In this document: positions 33,598-46,111 of the stretch, in pieces
Layout: every line of letters begins with the position of its first letter
How positions within the stretch are numbered: position 1 is the first letter of the stretch
NCBI GenBank assembly: GCA_963693085.1
Contig: OY856414.1
Location: 261,916,001 to 261,980,000 of the forward strand
Origin: Alisma plantago-aquatica
Lineage: Eukaryota > Streptophyta > Magnoliopsida > Alismatales > Alismataceae
Length of the DNA: 64,000 nt
Reading direction: 5' to 3'
Notes under the pieces: generated by a model
Database searches by the model: none
Told to the model about the DNA's origin: nothing
What the model saw: only the letters and a program-made list of their open reading frames with translations
Program-made: the position numbers and the translations under genes

Positions 33598-33684
33598 TGT
33601 AAATGGGTCTTCAGGAAGAATATGTGGGCATATGTCTTCACAGTAAAGTATAACACCATGTTTGTAGCCAAATATTACAAATAG
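33598..33684 (+). pseudogene. Copia reverse transcriptase scrap
   Basis: The frame reads CKWVFRKN at its start and FVAKYYK before a stop. It corresponds to the copia RT N-terminal block 'C-K-W-V-F-R-x-K ... Y-K-A-R-L-V-A-K-G-Y'. Only about 29 codons are recognisable and the centre is altered. No LTR or other copia domain was found near it. Confidence 0.55.
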
Positions 33685-35755
33685 ATTAATTTTTTGATTA
33701 TTTTGACTTGCATGTTACTGCCAAATGCATTTTGACTTGTTTATGTATTGGTCTTTATTGCAAAGAAATACACATAGATGTTTTCTCCACACATCATGAC
33801 ATACTTGCTCGAGTGTGGATTCACTCGATTCAGTGTATTGTATTGTGATACATGTCTAACATGTCATTTAAAAAAGTAGTTATTTTTTACATGTTTTCTA
33901 GATATATCTGGTTTGGAGCCTCAATACATCATAGTGGATACATGCTTAATTAATATAATTTTTTTAATTTTTTTATTATCATATTAATCAAGTATAATTT
34001 CATGTATGAAAGGAATGTTATATTACTTGAGATTTCAATTTAGGTCATGTTATGTTCACCACACCCCAAGGCCAAGGACGAGGTTAAAGTGTCATTTTGG
34101 CTTCTAATAGCAAAAAGGTGGGTATGTTGTTAAAAATAGTTGAATATTATTTTTATATGACGAAATATTGCTTGCAACTACTTACACTTAACTTTTTTTT
34201 GATATGATGTTTGGTTGGATTCAAGTGTTGTTTGGATGGATACAGTGTTGAGTTTTGTCCTTACAAGTACCCCAAGGTACTTAATGAATCTTGGAAATAG
34301 AAGAGGAATTACTCCAAAAGGAAAAATGAACATAAGTGAGCATATCCTCTCTCATATTTCTTTCTATAAATGGAGAAACTTTATATGTTATTTTACTTAC
34401 ACATCAAAAAATTCATGTGCAACCATTTTCCATGTTTAACGTAATAAAATGTTATCTCTCATGTTTTATAGTTTATTTTTGGTTAATTAGATTGACAATA
34501 ATGTTGTTGAATGCTCCATACAACTTATTTACATGTATTTGTGATACTTTAGTTAGGGTTTATGGGATTAATCTAGATTAATTTTGGGAGTTTCCAAGGG
34601 TGTTTTGATCTTTTGATATATAGAGAAAATAGAGATATGTTTGTTGAATCTTGGTGTCATATTTAGTCAACCAACTTATTGAGTGTGAAACATTACAAAC
34701 ACATCACACAAAGAACACGCTCAATCCAAAATGATGTTAATATGAAGAAAATAGACTATTCAGAATGGACATAGTCCCGAGTCAAATTGTGATTAATGTG
34801 ACTATATGCCAAATATTACAAAATATAGAATTATGTTTAGTGATGGAGACACCATATGTGATTCTAATATGTTTCATTTTTCCTTGTTTGTTGAAGAGAC
34901 CCACAATAGTTGCAGGTCTTATGAGAAAAATGTTGTACACTTTTTAAAGATAGTCTTATGTCATTCTAGTGACTTTTTAATGGGAAGGTGGCAGTTACAA
35001 CATGATGAGACAACTCAATGTTGCATATTGTAGGTCATGTACCCATACATATGATACAATATCTTAATCATGATATTTATCCCTAAATGCGTGCTTCATC
35101 ATAGCAATATAAAAAGATAATTAAGCAAAAAGTCAAGTAATATCATGTGTTGTTCAAAACAAACTAGTTGTTTAATAACATGAAAGAAAAAATATGGAAG
35201 TAGGCATAGAAAATAAATTAATAGAATATTAGAGTTATACATGCATAATTAAAAGATATAGTAGCTAATATGTATTTCATACTAGAAGATTCTTGTTGTA
35301 GGAAATTTCCATGACTTTGTGTGGATGGGTGATCCTCCTCCTATTCTTGTCCTCATGTAGGTGGGTGGTATGCTTTTATGGACAAGGTTGCATTCAATGA
35401 CCTTGCAGACTGATACATTTCCTCAAACGAGGCTACTCTTTCTAGTGTAAAGAATGGTAGCCACATAGTAGGTGTTTCACCTTATAACTCTTTTGAGGTC
35501 TCTCACCTAGATATCTAATTGTGCACTAATTTCATGCTAGAAAAGAGGAGATTTTGGGTTGAACTCAGATTCATTGAGTCAATAAGAACAAGCCTATAGG
35601 GAGTGAAACTAGCATAGTATTGGATCATTAAATCACAAATACAACCCAATAATGTTTCTCAATGGTTTTGAAGGTTCATGTATGTAGCCATGTTGACACC
35701 CTCCTTTGTCTTGTTTATGAGGGTAGTCTACGCTATCAAATGGGGCATCATGATA
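33685..35755. other. Unassigned intergenic sequence
   Basis: No recognised gene. Open frames at 34215-34581 and 34765-35033 show no motif. 35280-35750 is somewhat GC-richer and may be decayed retrotransposon sequence, but no family could be named. Confidence 0.3.
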
Positions 35756-38125
35756 TGTGATTACTCGCTAATATTGACATTGATGCCAAGTAGTTAACTA
35801 TAGTTACGTGCTTATAATAGACTTGATATGACCACTAACTCTAGATACTTAACTTTTCATAAACGACACCTCTTTGAAGATATAGTTGCTCAACTAGTCA
35901 ATTTTGGGACTTGTAAGCACCAAATTGAGAAGATCTTGACTCCCCAATTCCAAAGATTAAGACTAGAAAGATTCAAAGTGACTTGATCGTCTGTCATAAG
36001 CTAACTAGACCCAGTTCAAACCAAACAATAACAGTAAATACCCTCTTCATCAACCTTATTTTTCCAAGTCGATGGCACAAAACTAACCCTAATTAATACA
36101 ACCAAGGTAGGCTCATGCAGGAACATCATCGATCTCCTTTGACTAATGACAACAGATGAACTCTATGAAATCATACATAAAGGGATGAAACATTGACTGA
36201 CGATAGACTTTCTAACCAACCTTGGAAACCACTCAAACCAAAAAATGATGGATCAAAACAAAAATGGTCATCCAACACTAGGATTGATTCATCACCATCC
36301 ATCTACCAGACAAACTAGACCTCAGTTTGTCTAACTAAGCATAGTTTGTCACCATCCATCTTCCAGACAAACCAGACCCTAGTTTGTCCAATCAGGACTA
36401 GTTCATCACCATCAATCCACTATGTGAACTAGACCCTTATTTGTCCAATCATGCTCAATCTGTCACCATCCATCCATCAGACAAACTACACTCCGGTTTG
36501 TCCAATTAGGGTCATCTACACACTAGTCAGACAATGTCATCATTCAAATCAACATGGTGCTCACGAATGGTACCTACCAATTGTGCCAACTAATGTCACC
36601 TACCACTATAGTCCATGGATGACACCAACTGATAAGTTCATTGACTGGTGGAAACAAATAGTCAACATATTGATGCTAGGAATCATATTACAGTTCATCC
36701 AATCGGGACTAGTTTCACTACATCATCTAGCGTTGCCGAATGAACTAGGATTGTTTCATCCAATCAGGGTCTGATTTTCTCCCACTTACTGATATATCAC
36801 CTACCATTATAAATACCCCTCCTTGGTCACCAGGCCAAGGGTCCTCCATTTTTGGTTTCCTAACCTCCATCTTAGAGTTCCAAGACTCGAGAGGGATAAG
36901 GATCACAACCTACATGAATTCCCATTGGTTTGTGTCCATTTCCATTGGTCTACACCATTTTCATAGACCACCTCCATTCCCCACTTATTTCCATTAGTTT
37001 CCACCTTTACCCTCCACTCATCATATGAACTATGCCACATTCATCCAACCCACATGGGGTTCATCACCATATATCCATGAAAGCTTCTATTTGAGACAAA
37101 ATTGAGGAGGGAGGAGGCCAAGGAGTCCAAAACTCCAAAGAGCGTGATTAAAAGGATGAGATCCAACCCATCTAAGGGCTTAGGAGAGAGACACCTCTCC
37201 TCCATGGCTAGTCTGTTCTCCTTTGTTTCTATATAAATGGTCCACTTCCATCTTTGTTCGGTGCCAATGATGCTTATATATGGCTAGTTGAGTTCCTTCT
37301 TGGCTATTTATCCCATTTTGGGCATGTTGATGTACTTTGACTCAAATAAATTAGTTCATATTCATATCTAGGATGTTAGTGTTCTGTCTTCCCTTCTTGG
37401 TTATGACTTTTAAGTTGGTTGATCTCTTTCTTCCATAAACTTTTTTTTACTAAGCTGAAAAGATTATGTGGTAAAAATGGGTAGATAGGGTGATTTGGTC
37501 CAAACTCCAAGAGGACAAGGTCCAATGGAGGATCTTCCCAAAATCCAACATCAAAGAAGTATGACCTAACACTGTGAACCAGGCTTGGTTCATCCAACCA
37601 GTTTTGAGTTTGATGTGTTTTGATTCCTAGTAGATATTTTGTTGCTCCTAATACTCCAGGGTTTTTTTGCACTGGATAGGTAATATGGAACATTTATGGG
37701 TGTTAGTCCATAATCTATAAGAGAGGTATTAGGTTGTTGATGGGGTCTTAGTCACATTTTGTGACAATGAGTGGTATGGCCCCGAGAGGTGTAGCTACCA
37801 TAGTACATGCTGATTTAGGAAGTTATTTAATAGCTAGGGAGTTCTTGGATTATCTATTCCCAAGAACATGGTACATATAGTACCTAATTCATGTTTACAC
37901 AACATGGAACTTCTTCGTTCAATCAATAGGATTTGCTAAAATCTTCTTATCTAAGTAAGAACCAAAAATTAGGCAAAGAAACGTCCCTATCTCCTTGTAT
38001 TTGACCCTATCTCGGTGTTACAATGTCATATAACATTTTTGGAGTTTGAAGGGTTTCAACTTATACATTTAAAGTTGATCCTTAAGAGAGTGTGTTCATT
38101 CTAGACATGGTCTCAAGGGTGATCA
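35756..38125 (+). repeat. 5' LTR of the 35.8-44.3 kb gypsy
   Basis: Starts about TGTGATTACTC (TGTTTGATAACACTC in the other copy) and ends about GTGATCA, six bases before the primer-binding site. It contains a run of four units of about 57 bp (36291-36516). The minus-strand frame 37376-37693 recurs in shortened form in the other LTR and is not a gene. Confidence 0.7.
36291..36516. repeat. Four tandem units of about 57 bp in the LTR
   Basis: Each unit has the form CATCACCATCCATC..CCAGA, ACAAACTAGACCC, TAGTTTGTCCAATC, GGACTAGTTT. The same, more decayed, series is in the other LTR (about 42407-42620), so the array predates insertion. Confidence 0.8.
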
Positions 38126-38130
38126 ACTTT

Positions 38131-38148
38131 TGACATCATTGTCGGGGA
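38131..38148 (+). promoter_or_regulatory. Primer-binding site, tRNA-Asp type (decayed)
   Basis: TGACATCATTGTCGGGGA aligns with the Athila/Tat primer-binding site TGGCGCCGTTGCCGGGGA at 13 of 18 positions; most differences are G/A or C/T transitions. Confidence 0.7.
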
Positions 38149-38715
38149 CATGATTTTTCCACATTTAAAGCCTAAAGAATGTGTTCTGTTTAGACTAGTC
38201 TTGTTTATACATGCATAATTTTTCTTTCTTGTTATACAAACTTGTTCATATACTTTGTATTATTTTTCATTTATTTCTTTATTTTGTATCTAGCTTAAAA
38301 TTGGTTTCTGGTGTGGGCCTCAATCTCTATCACCTCTTGTAGGAGATACTATCTTTGAAAGATGACTTGAAGTATATCTATCTACATTTGAAGGTGTTTC
38401 GACAAGGTGGAAAGAATCACATATGCATTTCCTCTTCTAAGGGATACTTCTCTAGTAATCTCTTTGTTCTGTAAAGAAATAGTAGACAATAGTTGGTTTG
38501 TGTTCTCTATCTCAGGGGCCATTATTTAGGTGTACTCTTGTGTGGAAGATAGGTTTATGATGTAGACACAATGGATGCCTAAGTATATGCTAATTAAAAT
38601 ATGATGATGATGGGGAATTTATATATATCTACCTGAAGCACACATCTCTAAATTATATTCCAATAGTCAGGATATTAGAAGAACTTAGGAGGACATGTGC
38701 ATAATATGATCTATC
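38149..38715. other. Gypsy interior, unassigned
   Basis: The leader and former gag-pol region. No motif of gag, protease or RT can be recognised, which suggests a large internal deletion. Confidence 0.4.
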
Positions 38716-39039
38716 TTGATATGGATGTGGATACCTAGAATGATTCTCAATGATGGGGGATCTCACTTCACTAATATAAAGTTTGGTAATTTATTGAGTA
38801 AGTATGTAGTGAGGCACAAAGTAGGCACCCCATACCATCCCCAAACTCAAGGCCAAGTTGAGGTGTCTAATAGAGAAATTAAGATGATCCTAGAAAAGGG
38901 AATTCAATCTCAAAGCCTCTGGTGGGCATCAACCACACCCTTCACAGGGGATGGTATGGGGTGTGTCTTCAACAGAAGTACAAACATCAATAGAGGAATG
39001 ATGAGCATATTTGAAAAAAGGGTGGAATCGATGTGGTGA
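38716..39039 (+). pseudogene. Gypsy integrase core scrap
   Basis: The 107-codon frame reads [20 protein letters not shown] and [19 protein letters not shown], then MILEKGI. These match the Athila/Tat integrase core: the second catalytic Asp (S-D-x-G-S-H-F), the T-P-Y-H-P-Q-T-x-G-Q box, and the Glu in V-E-V-S-N-R-E. After about 38930 similarity stops, at an inverted copy of the T-P-Y-H-P codons (38947-38963), which points to a rearrangement. The N-terminal zinc-binding part is missing. Confidence 0.8.
38826..38963. repeat. 17-bp perfect inverted repeat
   Basis: CACCCCATACCATCCCC at 38826-38842 is exactly complementary to GGGGATGGTATGGGGTG at 38947-38963, with 104 bp between. Confidence 0.85.
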
Positions 39040-39129
39040 TCGTCTTCCTCATACCACTCTGTCTCAGTCAAAGATTCACATGTCACTCTGCTCACATAGT
39101 AATAGCCATCATCCCTCCTCTTGATCTCC

Positions 39130-40535
39130 TAAAATGGGATCAAAAGAAGAAGTATGAAAAGCTCAACATTATGTGGGTTGACATGCCAAAGTACACTAAT
39201 CTCACCACCCTCATCTCCATAGGGATATGTGTTTATGTCCATAAATTATTGAAAGAAAGTGGGTTATACATAATCATGTCATCTGACACGTATGATAGGC
39301 TCACTATCAAATTATTTTCTATATTCAAGAAACTAGAGAATGCAAACCATGATCTCATGTGCTTTTTCTTATTGAACACACATTGGAAGGTTACTATGAA
39401 CAAGCTCAACGATTGGTTGAAGCGTTCCACTGAAGACTACACCAAAGTCTCTTAGAATTGGTTCAACAATAGCAACTTTGACTTCAACAGAGATGTTTTT
39501 TGAGGAATGCTCACTAGTGAGGGGAAATTCTTCTCCAATCACAACAAGATACATTGATTTAGAATATTATAGTCCACTACATTTATCTAGTTATTAGTAA
39601 TTTGATATTGGCAAAGCTAGATAGCCAGGGTTTGGTTAACAAATCTGATCTTTATCACCTATGGTGTGTTTTTGTTGATAGGAAATCTAACATTGAAAAC
39701 TTTGTCATCTTTTACCTCTACAATACCATCAGGTAACAATGACACTTCATGATAATGGGGGAAGTTATCAAGGTAATATAGCATGTCAAATTAAAGTTGG
39801 ATATGGCTTATTTACACGGATGATGGATCATATACAACAACATACGGTAGATGTGGAGCATGTCAACCACTTCGATGTGATAAAGATATGTTGTTCTAGG
39901 TACTTGCTTATTTTTGGCCAAGACAAACATAGACGTATTCTCCCTGCCAATGCAAATTTTATGTGTTGCGGTCTACTTGTGGACTTCACTGTCATATATA
40001 ATGCATGAAACATGCCTGGAGCGTGTAGAGCTTAAGGACCCTCTACTTGTATTGCACCAGTGCCAAATGCTCCAAATTTTGAGCAGTAGTATGAGTCATA
40101 CCTCCATGAAACTCCTCAACATTACTACTATCCACCATCACTTCTATTGGGATCACAACCTTCATACATTAATGTGGGTGGTTTATACTAGATGCTCACT
40201 AGTATGTGGCAGGACATCCACAATTTCCAATAAGATATCTAATGTCATTGGGGTTAACTCAAAGATAACAAATAAGAAGTACAATTCATAAACTACAACT
40301 TCAAAGGTCATTGGGAGATGTGGATAGATGCAATGATATGTTCAATATATCCAAATCCAGTTCAACACAACAGAGATCCACATATGCCAGAACCAATGAC
40401 CCAATGGCCTGAGAAGAAACCTACAAGCGGAAATGATGTATTTACTATGCATGCCGCTACAACACCCCCTAAAAAACTAATGTTCTTCCATGCATCATCT
40501 TTGTATCAACCAACCTATGTAGTCATCAAACCTTA
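39130..40535 (+). pseudogene. Additional ORF downstream of integrase (plant retrotransposon protein type)
   Basis: Broken frames give a series resembling the 'putative plant transposon protein' ORF found in Tat/Athila-like elements: PKYTNLTTLISIGICVYVHK, then YDRLTIKLFSIFKKLENANH and FFLLNTHWKVTMNKLNDWL in 39190-39455; VNHFDVIKICCSRYLLIFGQ near 39865-39925; LTSMWQDIHNFQ near 40195-40230; and a 72-codon tail at 40318-40536 ending at a stop. In such elements the ORF lies between integrase and the 3' LTR, as here. The function of this protein is not established. The assignment rests on pattern memory and is moderate. Confidence 0.5.
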
Positions 40536-41815
40536 GTCCTTCCAGATATGGTCATAAGACAACATTCATTCTCACATTTCACCTTAGAATCTTATGAGGG
40601 GAGCAGAAAATGCACTATCTTATGGAACCCCACCCCCTTTAGTAGTTTCACAGGCTTCGACCCCAACCTACCAAGAAATGATTTTTATGTATTCATTGCT
40701 TCATAAACCATTCTTTCTATCCTAAGTTTAGTATTTTCTCAAGGATAAGCAATTTTTTTAGATTGGGTGGAATGGTAGTTTTCCCTTCTATCATCTCACC
40801 TCCATCTTATTTTTTGTCCCTTTCATGCATGCATATTTAATTGTACATTTTTTTTATTTAGAATCATTTCCACACTTTGTATATTTGTCTTTTTCTTTCT
40901 TCCTAGTCTAACTTTTACTGCTTAATATGATCTTCTAGATTTGTTTGTATAATTGGAGACTAAGGCTATATAATGTGAATACAATAGTTAAATGTTTATC
41001 TACATGTCTAATCACCCAATAAACATCTTATTTGCTTCATCTCCAACCATACGCAATTCATTGAATCCTTCCTACAAGTTGGGTGATGGATTCTTAGGCT
41101 ATGCATCATTTCACAATTTGAAAATGCTTGTTTTCCTATTCCATGTTGTAAATTACAAACCCAAGATTTGATCTTGATTGGTTGGATCTAGAGTACAATC
41201 AAATTCCAACCTATGATTTCACATATTTGACTATATTTCAAAGATCTTTGACCATACTAACAAAATCTCTAAGGTATCAAGCAAACGATGATAAGTTTTG
41301 AGTTTTAGTCGAGTTGGATTTTTTCCTTTGATAGTCTATGTTCCTTTTCACACTAAATCAAGTGAAAAAAAAATATAAAATATGTAAAAGAGGCTTGATC
41401 ATCCAAAAAATCCAAAACAATTCAAAATAGATCAAACATCTACAAAATCATAAAATTTCCCAGCACCCATCCTATAAGTTATGATGTAGAGAATAAAAGA
41501 TTGAGTGTAGATAAAATCATGAGTGTGTGTTGTCTTTTATATTAGAGTTGAGGATGGTTCCCATTGGGTGTACGTGAATACACAATGACAAATCATTACT
41601 CACCTTCATCACCCACTTGATTCTCTGGGTGGTTGTACCTTATTGCTCACATTTATGGTTCAAGCTCCCACAAATATGTTGAATTTTTGTGAATTTGATT
41701 AAACATGCATAGATAAGTCTATAATCTTAGTTTAGAAGGATTTTATACAAGATTAATTTGGACGTTATATTTTGTCATTGATTTGAGTCTTTCTTGAAGA
41801 CGAGCAAATGATTAA
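40536..41815. other. Gypsy 3' untranslated region
   Basis: No coding potential seen. It ends in ..GACGAGCAAATGATTAA, a phrase typical of the DNA just before the polypurine tract in Tat/Athila elements. Confidence 0.5.
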
Positions 41816-41823
41816 CCTTGGGG
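41816..41823 (+). other. Polypurine tract of the 35.8-44.3 kb gypsy
   Basis: CCTTGGGG directly before the LTR start TGTTTGATAACAC. Confidence 0.6.
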
Positions 41824-44288
41824 TGTTTGATAACACTCAAAGTTAAGTATTAATTCTAAGTATTAAACTATAGTTGTGTGCATATAATAGTCTTGTACCC
41901 AAATAACCCTTGATACTTCACTTTTTATAATTTATCCCTCTTTAAATATATAGTTTCTCAACTAGACAAAATAGGGACATGCGATCACCGAATTGAGTAT
42001 CGACTCCACCAATTTTTTAGATGAAGATTGAAATGATTGAATCTGAACTAACTGTTTGGCGTGACGAAACAGGCCTAGCTGACTAGGCCCGATTCAGCCC
42101 AAGATAGAACCAACATCCCCTTCTTTCATCTACCTAATTTTTCCAATCTGATGACATAAAATCATCCTCGGTGTATCCAACTAGGATTGGTTCATGCAAC
42201 AACTTTTCCAATCCCCTTCGAATTATGACATTAATTGAAATTCCAGAAATGAGGCATTTGTGATGAAACACTAATTTTTGACATGCATTGATGGCATCAG
42301 CTGATGGACTGCTTCATCAACCTTATCATCTACTCAAGTCAATATGTGATTAAGCAAAACTAACATTGGTTTGTCAAACATGGTCATGATTCATCACCAT
42401 CTCGATTCATCACCATCCAGCCACTAGAAAAACCAAACCCTGATTCGTCCAACAAGTCCTGACTCATCATAATCCATCTTCAGGACAAAACAAACTATGA
42501 TTCATCTAATGAGGTTAAATTTGTCACCATACAACCACCAAATGAACCAGACCCTAGTGTGCCCAATCGGGCTTGGTTCATCACCATCTAGCTTCCTGAA
42601 AAACCAGACTCCAATTTTTCCATCTAGAGCCACTTTTGAAGTGGTGTCATGATTCAAGCCATGGATGGTTCCCACTAATGGTACCTACCAATTCTGCCAA
42701 TTGATGACACTCGATAGAGCCCATGAGTGGCACCAACTATTGGGTTTACTAACTAATGAAAACATATTTTTAATATAATGATTCCATAATTAAACCCCAA
42801 TTCATCCAACTGGGTCTAGTTTCTCTATTTTACCTATCTAGCCACCACATAAACTAGGCCTAGTTCATTCAAAAAGGTCCTAGTTTGCTCCCACTTACTA
42901 ATATATCACCCACCACTATAAATACCCTCTTAGGTCACTAGGCCAAGGATTCTATATTTTTGGTTCTCTAACCTATGTCTTATAGTTCCAAGGTTTGAGA
43001 GGGCCAAGGATATCACTCTACAACAATTTGCATCAATTTGTGTCCATTTACACCAATATGCACCATTTTCCATCAACCATCTCTTCTCCACTCATTTCCA
43101 TCAATTCCCACCTTCACCCATACAACCAACTCAAGAACAAGTCTGGTTCATCCAACCAGCATGGGCTTCTTCAACATCCATCCATGCAATCTGTTATTTG
43201 GGGTGGAATTGAGGAGGAAAGAAGTCCAAAGAATCTTGAGGACTAAAGAGGGCAACATGAAGGAAGAGATCCAATGAGGTTATGGAGCAAGAGACACCTC
43301 ACTGACACGGTCTAATCTCTTCATTTTTCCTTTTTTTTCTTATATTATTTCCTTTTTTATATACATGCAATGCATTTCCATGTTTTTTTGGTTCCAACTA
43401 TGCTTCTCCATGTCAAGTTGAGCCTTTTCTTTTCCATGTATTCCATTTCAGGTATCTTTTGGTATTTTACTTATAGTGAGTAGATAATATTCAGACATAT
43501 CATGTTACTATTCTATCTTTTTTTTGGTTATGATTGTTGTATTGATTGATCTCTTTATCACATAGACTTCCATTTTTACTAAGCTTGAAAGGTTAAGTGG
43601 TAAAAATGGGTAGAAAATGTATTTTGCACAAAACTCTAAGAGTACAAGGTCTAAGGGGGGATCTTCTCTGAGTCTATGGTCAGAGAAATCTAACCTAACA
43701 CTATAAATTGGGCATGATTCATCCAACTAGGATTGAGTTTGTTGTGTTCAGATTCATGGTAGATCATCTTCCACTCCTAATGTTCCTAATTGTTTTAGAC
43801 CCAAGAGGTAATCTTGAACATTTTTGGGGCTTTGTCCAAAATTTTTGAGATAGGCAGTGGGTTATTGATGGGGTTTTATTCACGCTACCCAAGAGCTAGT
43901 GGGATGACCCCTACAAGAAGAGATATTGTAGTACGTGTTGGATTAGGTGCTAGTTGCAAACAAGGTGCATAGACTACCTTACATAGCTTGTAACTCCTCT
44001 TTATTAGTAGGATTGGAAGAACCTACTTTCCTTGTTTTATTTTATTATGTTTTGTTTTCTCCATTAGATTTAGTTTATATATATATATATATATATCATC
44101 TTGTTTTTCTTATGTAAGTAAGAATTGGACCTTAGGTGATTGAACATCCGCATGTATCTGTGTTCAACCATGTCTCAAGGGTTCAATCCTATATAGCATT
44201 GTAGGCCTCACAAGGGTTTTGGGTTATAAATTTTAGGTTCAATCCTTAAGGAACTCTATTCATTTTGGACATGGTATCAAGAGTGATA
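41824..44288 (+). repeat. 3' LTR of the 35.8-44.3 kb gypsy
   Basis: Pairs with 35756-38125. It contains decayed 57-bp units (about 42407-42620) and an AT microsatellite at 44075-44096. The right end is estimated from the last shared bases, GGACATGGTATCAAGAGTGAT. Frames at 42995-43277 and 43508-43726 are LTR sequence. Confidence 0.7.
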
Positions 44289-45753
44289 AATATGTACTAA
44301 AAGTGTAGGCATTTAGTAATGTACTACTCCATTAAGCGCCTCACTATGTTGAGAAACCACATCAACATTTAAATCGAGGGCTCATCCTATGCTTGTTCAT
44401 TATCTTCACTTATTGGTTGATGAGTGAATAGATGATCCTCCATCACTATTCATGTTCATAGAAAAAATTGGTTATCTACATCAAAAGTTGATAGAGTATT
44501 TATAACACCTCAAATTCAATACAATAAAAAAAATCTTATATTTTACCTAAACTAATAGAATGATAAAACACCTACAAGAATAGGGGTCTTGTAGTATTAT
44601 AGATAAGATCAAACTCAATGGACACCATTTTTAAGAAAATACTCCATTTTTATTGTAATTATTAATGAGTTATAAACAATGAGAGATTAAATTGATGGTA
44701 CGATTGTTAAAACTAAATTAACAAAAAAATGAAAATTAAAATTAGGTATTAGAATTAGGATTATGAATGATAAAAGAACCAGGGCAAGGAGTTTCTTAAG
44801 GAACTTCCTCAATGCATTACAACAAATCTAAACAAATAATGTTGACACCACACAAGATCCAAACCTTTTGGAATGAGTTCTTTGCACAATCATATGTCTC
44901 CCTAGGCTCATCATTTCATTATCGAAGGGTCATCTACCCATCACCTTTAAGAACACATTTTAAAAGTTCTAATCTAGGGGTAAATGTGGATGGAAATGAT
45001 ATTCTATACTCAATTTTTTAACATCATCTACATCCAAAGTGAATTAACATGCAAATAGGTTGATCAAACTAGTATAAAATCAACCAACGATCTAGTTCCT
45101 AGTAGTACTAGTTCATCCAATGGAAGAAGTGAATAAGAAATAACAAAAATTTGAGTGGTGGGGCTACCAAATGTACCTCAGTATATAATCTACTCTCCAC
45201 TCATATTCATGATAAAAGAGAAAAGAGAGAAGGATAAGCTCATGTAGAAAGTGGCATCATTGAAAAGAAGTTTTCTAGTGTGCTTCAACTCCACCCCAAT
45301 GAACAGAAGATGCAATCTTTGACCACATCTCACAGAAAGAGTGTCTCCAAGTAAGACACAACTTTTGCCTTCGGTCCTCCTTGATGACGTCTAGGTTTTT
45401 GAATGAGATGATATAGGTCATGAACCAATTTCTTGGGCATCCATTTGGTCTTTCTATACCATTATCCAGGATCAAATCAAATAGAACCATTTGATGGTTG
45501 TGAGCCAATTGGTGTAACTTTTGTAATGATCTACTAGTTGATAAACTCAAGTATCAGCCAATTAGTGATGATGGCATAATTATGAATCACTTTGAAAGGG
45601 TGTTGTTTCCATGATCTCGCAATTTTAGGGATTCTTGGCCACATCTAGAGGTAGGAAATTTAGCATGTTGCACAGAGGAGGAAGATACATGAGTTCTACA
45701 TATATACTAGGCAACTATTTATGATTTTGTTCTACCCAGGATGATAAATGTTC
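44289..45753. other. Unassigned, probably older gypsy remnants
   Basis: No product is recognised. The last few hundred bases lead into a polypurine-like tract (45754), so they may be the 3' region of another gypsy element. The minus-strand frame 45275-45550 (91 codons) shows no motif. Confidence 0.3.
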
Positions 45754-46111
45754 AAGTTTGGGGTTGTTTGATGCTAGTTGGAGTTGCATTATTATCTTAA
45801 TTTAGAATTTATTCAAGTATTTTATCTTTCAATTGAATAAGATTAGGTTTTAATGTTTTGAGTTTTTATTGCATTTAAATCAATCTAATTGTTCTTCATG
45901 TAGGAAATGCACAAAGGAGTGTGAGTCACACTCTAAATCCATTTACGGAACAACTGGAGGATGCATTTGGTCATCAATTAGGTTTTAATGTTTTGAGTTT
46001 TTAGTGCATTTAAATCAATCTAATTGTTCTTCATGTAGGAAATGCACAAAGGAGTGTAAGTCACACTCTAAATCCATTTACGGAACAATTGGAGGATGTA
46101 TTTGGTCATCA
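45754..46111 (+). repeat. Gypsy-type LTR start with a 135-bp tandem duplication
   Basis: AAGTTTGGGG (45754-45763), one T, then TGTTTGATGCTAG (45765), has the polypurine-tract/LTR-start form seen at 41816-41824. Inside, 45842-45976 is duplicated as 45977-46111 (135-bp period) with four differences seen by eye, so the duplication is fairly recent. No partner LTR was found in the window. Confidence 0.5.

Larger units (their letters stand above)
35756..44288 (+). mobile_element. Ty3/gypsy element (Tat/Athila-type), gutted interior
   Basis: Two diverged LTRs (about 35756-38125 and 41824-44288) flank 3.7 kb holding a tRNA-Asp-type primer-binding site, an integrase scrap, a downstream extra ORF and a polypurine tract, all on the plus strand. 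No gag, protease or RT was found, so most of pol is deleted. LTR pairing is clear at 35885-36000 / 41945-42060 and 37390-37690 / 43500-43750. No target duplication could be verified. The primer-binding site and the non-chromodomain integrase place it in the Tat/Athila branch. Confidence 0.75.

Noticed and set aside
36291..36516. A CRISPR-like array.
   Set aside because: Units are contiguous and diverged without unique spacers, and the context is a plant LTR.
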